Origin: Prauserella alba
GTDB lineage: Bacteria; Actinomycetota; Actinomycetes; Mycobacteriales; Pseudonocardiaceae
Direction: 5' to 3'
NCBI RefSeq assembly: GCF_024171735.1
Contig: NZ_JAMTCH010000003.1
Coordinates: 980,841-1,044,840, forward strand
Length of the DNA: 64,000 nt
The notes under the pieces were generated by a model. The model searched no databases, had not been told where the DNA came from, and was given only the letters and a program-made list of their open reading frames with translations. Positions 29,598 through 37,676 of this stretch are shown here, one piece after another. Each line of letters begins with the position of its first letter. The stretch's first letter is position 1. Made by a program: the position numbers and the translations under genes.

Positions 29598-31223
29598 ATG
29601 AGGACGCCGCCGGCGGTATCAGAGCTGGTCACGCGCGTGACGGAGAAGGTGCGCAGCGTCGGAGTCATGTGGCGGGCGGGACTGTTGCCCTTCCCCCGCC
29701 TGGACGAGGGCGTGCGTTCGCTCGTCCTGACCAGCACGTACGGCCCGATCGCCGGTGCGGTTCGCATCGCCGCGCGCCGGAACCCCGAGGCCACCGGTCT
29801 CGTCGACGAACGCGGCCCGTTGACCTTCGACGAGCTCGAGCGCAAGTCGAACGCGCTCGCCCGAGCATGGGCGGACCGCGGCGTGGGCCCAGGGGCGAGC
29901 ATCGCCGCGCTCTGCCGGGACCACCGGGGTCTCGTGCTCACCATGCTCGCGGCCAACAAACTCGGTGCGGCACTGCTGCTGATGAACACCGGCTTCGCGC
30001 GGCCCCAGCTGACCGACGTCGCCGCACGGGAGCAGGTGCGAGTGCTGGTCTACGACGAGGAGTTCGGCGACCTGCTCGGCGGCATCGAGAACGTCGATCG
30101 CTACCTGGGCTGGGTCGACGACCCGGCGGCGACCGGTGGTGTCGCGACGCTCGACGAACTGATCGACGGCACCGACGAGACGGCCCCGGATGCGCCGCCG
30201 AAGCCCGGCGGGCTCGTTCTCCTCACCAGTGGCACCACCGGTACTCCGAAGGGGGCGCCGCGGCCGAAGATCTCCGGGCTCGACTCGGCGCAGTTCCTCG
30301 ACCGCATCCCGCTGCGCGTCGGCGAGGCGACCTACATGGGCGCGCCGCTGTTCCACGGCACGGGCATCTCCCAGTTCATCCTGTCGCTCGCGCTGGGGAA
30401 CACGGTCGTGGTGCGGCGCAAGTTCGATCCGGAAGAGGCGCTGCGCGGGATCGCGCGGTACAACTGCACCGCGCTCGTGCTGGTGCCGACCATGCTGCAG
30501 CGGATCATCGACCTGGGTCCCGAGGTCATCGGCAAGTACGACACCTCCAGTCTGCGCATCGTCTTCCTGGCCGGGTCGGCACTGCCGCCGGACATCGGCA
30601 ACCGCGCCACGGAGATCTTCGGCCCCGTGATCCACAACCTGTACGGCTCGACCGAGGTCGCGGTCGCCGCGGTGGCTACGCCCGAGGACTGGGCGAAGGC
30701 GCCCGGCACGGTCGGCAGGCCGCCGGTCGGCTGCCGCGTGGCGCTCTACGACGAGCGGGGCACGCAGATCACCGATCCGCACGTCACCGGCCGGGTCTTC
30801 GTCGGCAGCGGACTCGCGTTCGAGGGCTACACCGACGGTCGCAACAAGGAGATCATCGACGGCCTGCTCGCCAGTGGCGACGTCGGCCACTTCGACGAGG
30901 ACGGGCTGCTGTTCATCGACGGCCGGGACGACGAGATGATCGTCTCCGGTGGTGAGAACGTGTATCCGATCGAGGTCGAGAACCTGCTCGTCGAGCATCC
31001 TGAGATCCTCGAGGCAGGCGTGGTCGGCGTGGCCGACGACGAGTTCGGCCAGCGGCTCAAGGCGGTCGTGGCCAGGGCCGGAGGGTCCACACTGGACGCC
31101 GACGCGGTGCGCTCGTTCGTCAAGGACAACCTCGCCCGCTACAAGGTGCCGCGGGACGTGGAGTTCGTCGAGGCGCTGCCACGGAACGCGACCGGGAAAC
31201 TGTTGCGCGACAAGCTCGTCTGA
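29598..31223 (+). CDS. Acyl-CoA synthetase (AMP-forming, FadD-like)
   Basis: This 541-residue adenylate-forming enzyme activates a carboxylic acid to its acyl-CoA through an acyl-AMP. The P-loop LLTSGTTGTPKGAP spans about 208-221, YGSTE is at 349-353, and the DGLLFIDGRDDEMIVSGGENVYP hinge block (in parts) precedes the catalytic Lys534 in NATGKLLRDKLV. The sequence is closest to long- or medium-chain FadD types of actinobacteria that act in lipid or sterol side-chain metabolism. ATG 29598 has GAGGAGGTG at good distance; a start at 29538 lies within the promoter palindrome and is unlikely. Confidence 0.93.
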   Translation: MRTPPAVSELVTRVTEKVRSVGVMWRAGLLPFPRLDEGVRSLVLTSTYGPIAGAVRIAARRNPEATGLVDERGPLTFDELERKSNALARAWADRGVGPGASIAALCRDHRGLVLTMLAANKLGAALLLMNTGFARPQLTDVAAREQVRVLVYDEEFGDLLGGIENVDRYLGWVDDPAATGGVATLDELIDGTDETAPDAPPKPGGLVLLTSGTTGTPKGAPRPKISGLDSAQFLDRIPLRVGEATYMGAPLFHGTGISQFILSLALGNTVVVRRKFDPEEALRGIARYNCTALVLVPTMLQRIIDLGPEVIGKYDTSSLRIVFLAGSALPPDIGNRATEIFGPVIHNLYGSTEVAVAAVATPEDWAKAPGTVGRPPVGCRVALYDERGTQITDPHVTGRVFVGSGLAFEGYTDGRNKEIIDGLLASGDVGHFDEDGLLFIDGRDDEMIVSGGENVYPIEVENLLVEHPEILEAGVVGVADDEFGQRLKAVVARAGGSTLDADAVRSFVKDNLARYKVPRDVEFVEALPRNATGKLLRDKLV

Positions 31224-31716
31224 GATGTTCATCGCCGCTACGGCCGCCATTGCCGCTACCGCGTCGGAAGTCGGGACTGTCCGTTCTCGCAGGAACATCC
31301 TGACCAACGGTCCGACCACGGTCGCGAACCGGAACGAGAAACCAGCGGCAGGGAACACCAGCACGGTGGCAACCCACCGTTCTAGGATGTGTTGCTCACC
31401 GCTTCTGGCGGGCTTGCGGGTGAGTCTTGAGCTGCGTGCGTGATGTGATCTCGGATGAGGCGTGGTCTGTTCGGTGGGGCGAACCGGATGCGGGGCGCGG
31501 GTGATGGAGAAGGCGCAGTCGCTCACGCAGCAGGCTGGAGGACCTGGGACGTGCGCTCGCGTTCGTCCCTACTCCGGGGCAGGCCGCGGACACCAGCATG
31601 CTGGCCGCGGTGCTCAGTGAAATCCGCGTGCCGGGCGCCGCGCCGCGACCGTCCATTGGCTCACAGCAGACGCCCGCACCATGGCCGGAAACCTCGTTGC
31701 CCGCACCGTACCGGCG
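31224..31716. other. Gene-poor stretch after the acyl-CoA synthetase
   Basis: I find no intact gene in this interval. Minus-strand 31226-31400 reads as a hydrophobic stretch (WVATVLVFPAAGFSF, ATVVGPLVRMFL) that looks like a piece of a membrane protein but has no proper start, end or family match. Plus-strand codons from about 31540 to 31716 also look weakly coding. The interval borders two frameshifted genes and is best read as decaying sequence. Confidence 0.45.
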
Positions 31717-32021
31717 CTACTGGTCGGACGGGCCCGTGAACGAGACCGGCTTTCCGGTGGCGCGCGCATACGCGATCTGCCGGCGCGTGGACTTCCGATG
31801 TATCCGCCGGGGTTGACGACCAGAACCCGATCAGCCAGGTCGATCTTTCGCTGGTGGAGATCGTCGAGCAGAGTCTTCTGCTCGCTGGAGATCACCTCGT
31901 CCGTCTCACCCGGTGCGACGACCATGACGCCTGCGAACGTCAGATCACGATTCGCCTCGCGCATCTGTTCAGCGAATCGGACAGAGCCGCAGATGCAGAC
32001 GATCTCAGGTCGATCAGGCAC
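31717..32021 (-). pseudogene. Frameshifted nucleoside 2-deoxyribosyltransferase-like (DUF4406-type) gene
   Basis: From a GTG at 32021 the frame reads PEIVCICGSVRF, then MREANRDLTFAGVMVVAPG and ADRVLVVNPGGYIGS, the usual N-terminal two thirds of a small nucleotide-handling Rossmann-like protein. After the GYIG motif the frame is lost. Moving by two bases at about 31781-31788 restores RQIAYARATGKPVSFTGPSDQ (shown whole only to the TAG at 31717-31719), exactly the expected family ending (IAYA.A.GKPV). The simplest explanation is a 2-bp GC insertion in CGCGCCGG, giving CCACGC-GC-CGGCAG on the minus strand. It is either a recent pseudogene or a sequencing error. Confidence 0.7.
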
Positions 32022-32068
32022 AGCTCAGTCTCTCATCGAATCGAGAGCCCGCGGCCGCACACGTCTCA

Positions 32069-32375
32069 TCAGTCGCCCTTCACCACGACGTCCGAGATGT
32101 ACGCGGCGAGCCGGTCGCCGGGCCTGTGCCGCGAGCACCGTGAAGACCTCGCAGAGGTAGCGGGTGGCCGCCGGCACGGGAACTGTTTCCGAGTAGGGGA
32201 ATCCACGTCCTGAACACACCAGGCCCTGCCCGGCATACGATCCGGCAGCACCCACGCCCACATGCGCCGAATCGTGGTGAATCCACCCGTCGATGACGGC
32301 TGATCCGCGCCGCGACGGTGCCGATACCGACGGAAGTTCCCCCGGAAAACGGATGAGAGCGGCGAAACCGGACAC
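32069..32375 (-). pseudogene. Probable frameshifted small hypothetical gene
   Basis: Minus-strand reading from about 32375 gives FAALIRFPGELPSVSAP, then WIHHDSAHVGVGAAGSYAGQ and ATRYLCEVFTVLAAQA, after which the frame degenerates. A shift by one base within CAGGCCCGGCGACC restores GDRLAAYISDVVVKGD and a TGA at 32069-32071. A one-base C insertion is the likely lesion. It lies directly upstream of the other frameshifted gene on the same strand. I recognise no family, and the start is uncertain. Confidence 0.4.
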
Positions 32376-32467
32376 GTGGGGCGGTACCCGGCAATTCGTT
32401 GCTACCGAGGTCGGTGCGCCGATCACACTCGCCGGGTCACGTTCGGTGACCGGAACGACGAAAGTCG

Positions 32468-33340
32468 CTACAGCCAGCCGATTCCGAAGACGCCGGGGCC
32501 GAAATCCACGGCGACGGCATGGGCGCGGCCCCGGTCGTCGAGCGCGACGTCCTGGGACTCGGCCGTGCCGCCGTGGCTCCGGTAGGAATACCGCCAGCAC
32601 TGCGCGGGCGGGCGTGCTGGATCGAAATCGACTTCCAGCAGGTATTCGGGGACGGGTTCCCAGAATTCGCGGAAATGCGCCTTCCTGGTGTCGGGACACG
32701 GATCGTGCTGATACGACAGCGAATACTCGACGAGCTGCGTCTCGCCGGCGTCGATCGCGTTGCTGAAGATCAGTTCGGCCAGGGTCAGGTTGGTGGCGGG
32801 GTCCGCTTCGATGCGGCCCACCGAGCAGTTCCGCAGTGCGGTGAGGTCCGGGGCTGCCTCACCGCCGTCCGAGCCGTCCTGCCGATAGGCGAGCAGCCAG
32901 CGGTCCTGACCGTCGGCGCGGGCGCGGAAGACGGCCTTGGCCGTCACGGTGCTGTGCGGGCCGTCCCCGGGGGTGTCGCCGGTGGTGACCACGCAGTGGT
33001 CGTGCAGCCCGACGAGTGCCACATCGCGTGCGTCGTCGAGACTGAGGCGCCGTTGGGAGCGGTCGTCGAGCCTGCGCCGGGACGTGCTGCCCCGAGGCCG
33101 GGGCGGCGGCAGCAGGCCGAGCAGTGTTCCGGCGGGCACGTCGAGAATCTCTTCGAGCGTGCGTACCGCGGAGATCGAACTCTGCCGTTCCGGTTGCCGT
33201 TTTCCGGATTGCCAATAGCTCAGCGCGGTGACGCTGATCGTGATGCCGTGGTCCTGAAGTCGCGCCTGAATGCGGTCCAGACCGAGTCCGCTCGTGGCGA
33301 TGGCGGAGCGCAGGGCTGCCGAGAACGCGGTGCCACTCAC
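32468..33340 (-). CDS. Helix-turn-helix regulator with a large C-terminal ligand/unknown domain
   Basis: This 290-residue protein begins with a Xre-like helix-turn-helix (about residues 1-75): SGTAFSAALRSAIATSGLGLDRIQARL, then ITISVTALSYWQSGKRQPER (in parts), where SYWQSGKR corresponds to the recognition helix. The remaining 200 residues are a beta-rich domain (SVTAKAVFRARADGQDRWLL, YSLSYQHDPCPDTRKAHFREF) with no family that I can name, seen in actinobacterial regulators. GTG 33340 has GGGAGG at good spacing. It is divergent from the secreted subtilase, which it may regulate. Confidence 0.75.
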   Translation of the reverse strand: MSGTAFSAALRSAIATSGLGLDRIQARLQDHGITISVTALSYWQSGKRQPERQSSISAVRTLEEILDVPAGTLLGLLPPPRPRGSTSRRRLDDRSQRRLSLDDARDVALVGLHDHCVVTTGDTPGDGPHSTVTAKAVFRARADGQDRWLLAYRQDGSDGGEAAPDLTALRNCSVGRIEADPATNLTLAELIFSNAIDAGETQLVEYSLSYQHDPCPDTRKAHFREFWEPVPEYLLEVDFDPARPPAQCWRYSYRSHGGTAESQDVALDDRGRAHAVAVDFGPGVFGIGWL

Positions 33341-33563
33341 GTGCCGGATCGCCTCCCGATGCCACGACGATAACGATATGGACAACGTTAGCAGCATCCT
33401 GTAACACGTCAGTGGCTGACTGCACAAAGTGACATTTAGACCATTCGGAGCATCGCTCATTACGGTGTTCAGTCCACAACTGGTAACTGTGAATCATTGC
33501 CACTGGGCTTCCCGCGCCGCTTGCATGAGTCGCGAACCTGCCGGGATAACGGAAGGAATCCGA
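33341..33563. promoter_or_regulatory. Divergent promoter region between the HTH regulator and subtilase
   Basis: This 223-base, comparatively A/T-rich interval separates two divergently transcribed genes and holds both promoters. I see AACGTTAGCAGCATCCTGTAACACG and TGACTGCACAAAGTGACATTT-like patches (quoted in part) that could be operators, but no convincing symmetric site. Confidence 0.5.
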
Positions 33564-34763
33564 ATGGGTAACTCTCGCAAGCTGAGGCGGAGCCTGAACG
33601 TGGGCGTCGTGGCGGCCGGTGTGACCGGACTGGTCGCAGCCGGCCTGGGGTCCGCTGCTGCGGCGCCGGAGGGGAAGATCCTCTCGGCGAACACGCCCAA
33701 CGCGGTCGACGGCAGCTACATCGTCGTCCTCGACGACGGTGCGCGGACGGCTTCGGTGTCGACGATGGCCACGCAGCTGGCCGGTGAGTACGGACTGAAC
33801 CTGTCGTCGACCTACGACACGGTGATGGACGGCTTCACCGTGAAGGCCGACGAGGCGGAGGCGAAGCGGCTGGCCGCCGACCCGTCGGTCGACCGTGTCG
33901 TGCAGAACCAGCGGGTGCACGTGACCGAGACGCAGTCGCCGACCCCGTCGTGGGGTCTGGACCGCATCGACCAGTCGGCGCTGCCGCTGGACGACTCGTA
34001 CACCTACAACACGCAGGCCGAGAACGTCACCACGTACATCATCGACACCGGTGTGGACACCGCCCACGAGGACTTCGGCGACCGTGTGCAGCCCGGCAAG
34101 GACTTCATCGACAACGACGACGACGCCAATGACGAGCAGGGCCACGGCACGCACGTCGCCGGCACGGTGGCGGGCACCGACTACGGCGTCGCCAAGGGTG
34201 CGAACATCGTGCCGGTCCGCGTGCTCGACGAGAACGGCTCGGGCACGACCGACGGCGTGATCTCCGGTGTCGAATGGGTCGCCGAGAACGCCTCCGGCCC
34301 GGCCGTGGCCAACATGAGCCTCGGCGGCACCGCCGACGAGGCCCTCGACGCCGCGGTGCAGGGTGCGATCGACGCCGGCGTGACGTTCGCCGTCGCGGCG
34401 GGCAACGAGAGCTCCGACGCGAGCGGCAGCTCGCCTGCGCGGGTCGAGGACGCCATCACGGTGGCGGCCTCGGGCGAGCAGGACCAGCAGGCCGACTTCT
34501 CCAACTACGGCGAGGTCGTCGACATCTACGCCCCGGGTGTGGACATCGTGTCGGCCCAGATGGGCGGCGGTGAGACGGCTCTGTCCGGGACGTCGATGGC
34601 CGCTCCGCACGTGGCCGGTGCCGCGGCGCTGTACCTGGCCGACAACCCGGAGGCCACCCCGGCGGAGGTGTCCGAGGCGCTGACGACGTCGGCGACCCCG
34701 GACGTCATCACCAACCCGACCGGCGCCACGCCGAACCTGCTGCTCAACACGGTTCAGCAGTGA
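33564..34763 (+). CDS. Secreted S8 family serine protease (subtilase) with inhibitor I9 propeptide
   Basis: This 399-residue preproprotein has a basic n-region, hydrophobic core and AAAAP cleavage region (signal peptide about 1-35), then a propeptide (I9 domain, YIVVLDDGA to DRVVQNQ, about 50-125), then the mature subtilisin domain. The catalytic triad is Asp161 (IIDTGVDT), His194 (GHGTHVAG) and Ser344 (GTSMAAPHVAG), with the oxyanion Asn in AAGNES. It resembles the proteinase-K-like/alkaline serine proteases of actinomycetes. ATG 33564 follows GGAAGGA. A hairpin follows the gene. An SSI-type inhibitor is encoded elsewhere in the window (60526-60927). Confidence 0.95.
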   Translation: MGNSRKLRRSLNVGVVAAGVTGLVAAGLGSAAAAPEGKILSANTPNAVDGSYIVVLDDGARTASVSTMATQLAGEYGLNLSSTYDTVMDGFTVKADEAEAKRLAADPSVDRVVQNQRVHVTETQSPTPSWGLDRIDQSALPLDDSYTYNTQAENVTTYIIDTGVDTAHEDFGDRVQPGKDFIDNDDDANDEQGHGTHVAGTVAGTDYGVAKGANIVPVRVLDENGSGTTDGVISGVEWVAENASGPAVANMSLGGTADEALDAAVQGAIDAGVTFAVAAGNESSDASGSSPARVEDAITVAASGEQDQQADFSNYGEVVDIYAPGVDIVSAQMGGGETALSGTSMAAPHVAGAAALYLADNPEATPAEVSEALTTSATPDVITNPTGATPNLLLNTVQQ

Positions 34764-34799
34764 TCTGCTGCTGAACGATGCCCGCTTGCGGGCGGCTGC

Positions 34800-34837
34800 A
34801 CCGGTGGCCCGGCGCCCGACGGCGCCGGGCCACCGGT
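34800..34837 (+). terminator. Terminator hairpin after the subtilase gene
   Basis: A 17-bp perfect stem (34800-34816 and 34821-34837) with a CGAC tetraloop, 36 bases after the subtilase stop. A weaker stem GTTCAGCAG/CTGCTGAAC overlaps the stop codon itself. Confidence 0.78.
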
Positions 34838-34845
34838 CGTCGTGT

Positions 34846-34932
34846 GCCGCACCGCACCGCCCCACCGCCCCACCGCCGCACTGCCGCACCGCCGCACCGC
34901 CGCACCGCCGCACCGCCGCACCGCCGCACCGC
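34846..34932. repeat. Tandem CCGCCGCA microsatellite
   Basis: About seven near-perfect copies of the octamer CCGCCGCA (34869-34928), preceded by degenerate CCGCACCG and CCACCGCC units, lie between the subtilase terminator and the SDR gene. The unit can encode HRRTAAPP repeats in one frame, but there is no gene. It is a likely site of length variation between strains. Confidence 0.75.
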
Positions 34933-34990
34933 GGGAGTGTGTTGTCACCGACACTCCGCACGTGGCGGTGAACATGGCAGAGTTCGGCGC

Positions 34991-35746
34991 ATGACCACCC
35001 GGAAGAGGATCCTGATCACCGGTGCCAGTTCGGGGCTCGGCGAGGGTATGGCCCGGCGGTTCGCCGCCGCGGGCCGGGACCTCGCCCTGTGTGCACGCCG
35101 CACGGACCGGCTGGACGCACTGGCGGCCGAGCTGACCGAACGGCACCCCGGCATCCGCGTGGCCGTGGCCGGTCTGGACGTGAACGCCCACGACGACGTG
35201 TTCACCGTGTTCCGCTCGCTGGCCGCCGAGCTGGGTGGGCTGGACCGGGTCGTCGTCAACGCCGGTCTCGGCAAGGGGCAGCCGATCGGCACCGGGTACT
35301 TCGCCGCGAACCGGCAGACGATCGAGACGAATCTGGTGGCAGCACTGGCGCAGTGCGAGGCCGCGATGGAGCTGATGCGTGAACAGAACGCGGGCCACCT
35401 CGTCGTGGTGTCGTCGTTCAGCGCGATCCGCGGTATGCCGCGCAACATGACGGCCTACGGCGCGTCGAAGGCCGGTGCCGCGGCGCTTGCCGACGGCATC
35501 CGGGCCGACGTGCACGGGACACCGATCCGCGTGAGCACCGTGCTGCCGGGCTTCATCGAATCGGAGATGACCTCGCGCTCCGGCGGGCGCACCCCGCTGG
35601 TCGCCGGAGCCGACCGTGGGGCGGACGCCATGGTGAAGGCCATCGAGTCGGAGCGCGCCGCCGCGTACGTGCCGTCGTGGCCCTGGACGCCGCTGTCGGT
35701 GCTGTTGCGGGTGCTGCCGGTGGGCGTGTTCCGGAAGCTCGTCTGA
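34991..35746 (+). CDS. SDR family NAD(P)-dependent oxidoreductase
   Basis: This 251-residue classical short-chain dehydrogenase has the nucleotide motif TGASSGLGEGMA (from residue 10), NAG in VVNAGLG, an active-site Ser in the VSSFSA segment (about 141-144), Tyr156 and Lys160 (YGASK). The C-terminal region with a hydrophobic tail (LSVLLRVLPVGVFRKLV) is typical of the DltE/YdfG-like group that acts on lipidic or small ketones. ATG 34991 is chosen by alignment to the fold; longer readings cross the octamer repeat. Its stop overlaps the start of the phosphatase (TGATG), so they are co-translated. Confidence 0.9.
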   Translation: MTTRKRILITGASSGLGEGMARRFAAAGRDLALCARRTDRLDALAAELTERHPGIRVAVAGLDVNAHDDVFTVFRSLAAELGGLDRVVVNAGLGKGQPIGTGYFAANRQTIETNLVAALAQCEAAMELMREQNAGHLVVVSSFSAIRGMPRNMTAYGASKAGAAALADGIRADVHGTPIRVSTVLPGFIESEMTSRSGGRTPLVAGADRGADAMVKAIESERAAAYVPSWPWTPLSVLLRVLPVGVFRKLV

Positions 35747-36408
35747 TGGGCGCCATCCACCTGGTGCGGCACGGACAGGCGTCGTTCGGGGCGGCCGATT
35801 ACGACAAGCTGTCCGATCTGGGTCGTGAACAGGCCCGCTTGGTTGGCGCCGAACTGGCACGCAGACAGGTACGTGTCGACCACGCGTGGTGCGGCTCGCT
35901 GTCCCGGCAACGGGACACCGCGGAGCTGGCGCTGGCCGAGTGCGCGCCCGGCGTCGCGGTGACCGAGGATCCGCGCTGGGACGAGTACGCCGACGGCGAC
36001 GTCCTCGGCGCGCACGGCGACGGCAGACCGCAGGACGCGCAGGACCCACGGGGTTTCCAGCGCGTGCTGGAGGAGGCGCTCGCGGCATGGGCGGCCGCGG
36101 GCGCGCGGAGTGCGGCGGCGGAGCCGTGGACCGCGTTCCGCGACCGGGTCGAGGCTGCCGCCGCCGAGGTGGCCGGTGGCCTCGGCAAAGGCGAGCAGGC
36201 CGTCGTGTTCACCTCGGGTGGTGTGATCGCGACCTTGTGCGGGCTGTTGCTCGGCGCGCCGGAGACCCACCTCGTGACGCTCAGCCGCGTCGCGGTGAAC
36301 GCCGGGATCAGCAAGCTGGCCACCGGCCGTGCGGGCATGACGCTGGTGTCGTTCAACGAACACGGCCACTTCGACGGCCCGACCTCCGGCCACGTGACCT
36401 ACCGCTAG
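35746..36408 (+). CDS. Histidine phosphatase family protein
   Basis: This 220-residue protein opens with the RHG motif IHLVRHGQASFG, in which His9 is the phospho-acceptor. The second conserved His lies late in the protein, near the FTSGGVIATL segment. The family includes phosphoglycerate mutases and small-molecule phosphatases; this one is of the short cytosolic type with the substrate undefined. Its ATG shares a base with the SDR stop. Linkage of an SDR with a phosphatase is common in actinobacteria but gives no substrate. Confidence 0.9.
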   Translation: MGAIHLVRHGQASFGAADYDKLSDLGREQARLVGAELARRQVRVDHAWCGSLSRQRDTAELALAECAPGVAVTEDPRWDEYADGDVLGAHGDGRPQDAQDPRGFQRVLEEALAAWAAAGARSAAAEPWTAFRDRVEAAAAEVAGGLGKGEQAVVFTSGGVIATLCGLLLGAPETHLVTLSRVAVNAGISKLATGRAGMTLVSFNEHGHFDGPTSGHVTYR

Positions 36409-36753
36409 CCGGGCCGACTTCCCGGTGGTGCGCGGGATCCGGCGAGTGATCCGGTCCGATTCGGACGGTCGCTGTCGGTCGGCGGTCCGGCTCGTACGGC
36501 GATCGACGGGCGGTGGCGCGCCGCCTCGCTCTCCCGTGCGGCTGCCACGGCCGCCGGACGCGTCGTGGATCCGGCCGTCGCCGCACGATCTCCCGGGTCG
36601 CAGCCCGGCCCGGTCCGCCGCCGGTGGACCGCCTCTCGTCGCGTCCGAGGCCGATCGTGGCCGCTGTCGGCTCAGTGTCTTGACATCTCCCTGCGCGCGG
36701 CCCAGAGTTGCGGATAGCGAAAGTTTTAGTCCGGGATGCGAGAAGAGGAGTCG
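36409..36753. other. Intergenic region and promoter of the urate genes
   Basis: No gene is supported here. The 3' half carries TTGACA (36680-36685) as a likely -35 element and two operator-like sites listed separately just upstream of uraD. The 5' half is G/C-rich and featureless apart from weak inverted repeats. Confidence 0.5.
36708..36742. promoter_or_regulatory. Paired IclR/AllR-like operator sites upstream of uraD
   Basis: TTGCGGATAGCGAA (36708-36721) and GTCCGGGATGCGAG (36729-36742) both resemble TTCCGCNATGCGAA on one strand or the other; their centres are 21 bp apart. They overlap the downstream side of a promoter with TTGACA at 36680. Similar pairs occur before the IclR/malic enzyme genes and between the NCS2 and hyi genes, so a common regulator is likely. 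Confidence 0.55.
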
Positions 36754-37248
36754 ATGACGCTCGAGGAGTTCAACAGCCTCGCCGCTGCCGATGCGGCGGA
36801 GGTGCTCCGGCCGTGCCTCGACGTCGACCGCTGGATCCACGCGGTGGCCGACGGACGTCCTTATGCGGACGTCGAGTCGTGCGTGGCCGCGGCGCGGCAG
36901 GTGGCGCACCCGCTGCAGCCCGCCGAGATCGAGGCCGCCCTGGCCCATCACCCGAGGATCGGGGAGCGGTCGACGGGCGGCTCGGCCGAGGCGCGTCATT
37001 CCCGGCGGGAACAGGCCGGGCTGGGGGAGGCCGGTGCCGACGTCGAACAGCGCCTCGCCGCGGGCAACGCCGCCTACGAGGAGCGCTTCGGGCGGGTCTT
37101 CCTCATCCGCGCCGCAGGCCGGACCCACCGCGAGATCCTCGACGAACTGGAACGCAGGCTGGAGCAGGAGCCCGCCGACGAGCTCGCCGAGACCGGCGAG
37201 CAGCTCGAGCAGATCGCCGCCCTGCGACTGGAAGGACTTCTCCGATGA
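36754..37248 (+). CDS. uraD: 2-oxo-4-hydroxy-4-carboxy-5-ureidoimidazoline (OHCU) decarboxylase
   Basis: This 164-residue enzyme converts OHCU to S-allantoin, the last step of urate breakdown to allantoin. The catalytic HHPRIGE motif (His65, His66) is intact. The N-terminal FNSLAAADAAEVLRPC and the C-terminal RTHREILDELERRL segments are family-typical. I chose ATG 36754, with GAGGAG eight bases upstream; ATG 36736 would overlap the second operator site. The stop overlaps the uraH start (ATGA). It is the first gene of the uraD-uraH-urate oxidase cluster. Confidence 0.94.
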   Translation: MTLEEFNSLAAADAAEVLRPCLDVDRWIHAVADGRPYADVESCVAAARQVAHPLQPAEIEAALAHHPRIGERSTGGSAEARHSRREQAGLGEAGADVEQRLAAGNAAYEERFGRVFLIRAAGRTHREILDELERRLEQEPADELAETGEQLEQIAALRLEGLLR

Positions 37249-37571
37249 GCTTCATCACCGCCCACGTGCTCGACTCCACCAGCGGCACCCCCGCCGCCGG
37301 CGTCGACGTCGAGCTCCGCGCCGCCGACGGCGCACCCATCGCCGCAGCCCGGACCGACCAGGACGGTCGCGTGTCCGAGCTCGGCCCACAGACCCTGGAG
37401 TCCGGCGACTACCGGATCACCTTCCGGACGGGTTCCTATTTCGCCGCACGGGGGCAGGAGCACTTCCACCCGTCGGTGACCGTGGACTTCACGGTGCAGC
37501 CGGGGGAGGAGCACTATCACATCCCGCTGCTGCTGAGCCCATTCGCCTATTCCACGTATCGCGGCAGCTGA
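37245..37571 (+). CDS. uraH: 5-hydroxyisourate hydrolase
   Basis: This 108-residue transthyretin-related protein hydrolyses 5-hydroxyisourate to OHCU. AHVLDSTSGTPAAGV at the N-terminus and the C-terminal tetrapeptide YRGS are the diagnostic motifs of the hydrolase branch, distinguishing it from true transthyretins. Full length. It is translationally coupled to uraD and followed, after 105 bases, by urate oxidase. It forms a homotetramer in other bacteria and lacks any secretion signal here, so the pathway is cytosolic. Confidence 0.95.
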   Translation: MSFITAHVLDSTSGTPAAGVDVELRAADGAPIAAARTDQDGRVSELGPQTLESGDYRITFRTGSYFAARGQEHFHPSVTVDFTVQPGEEHYHIPLLLSPFAYSTYRGS

Positions 37572-37676
37572 CCCAGGAGTCGGCGGGACGGTGCGGGCCC
37601 GGCTCGAGGGCGGACTCGGCCACGCGGCGTTCCCCGGCGGCTGGCGCGGGACATCCTTCGAGAACAGGAGCACGCG

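Noticed and set aside
31226-31400. Minus-strand hydrophobic open stretch (membrane-like)
   Set aside because: No start, ribosome-binding site or recognisable family; kept only as a comment on the decaying interval.
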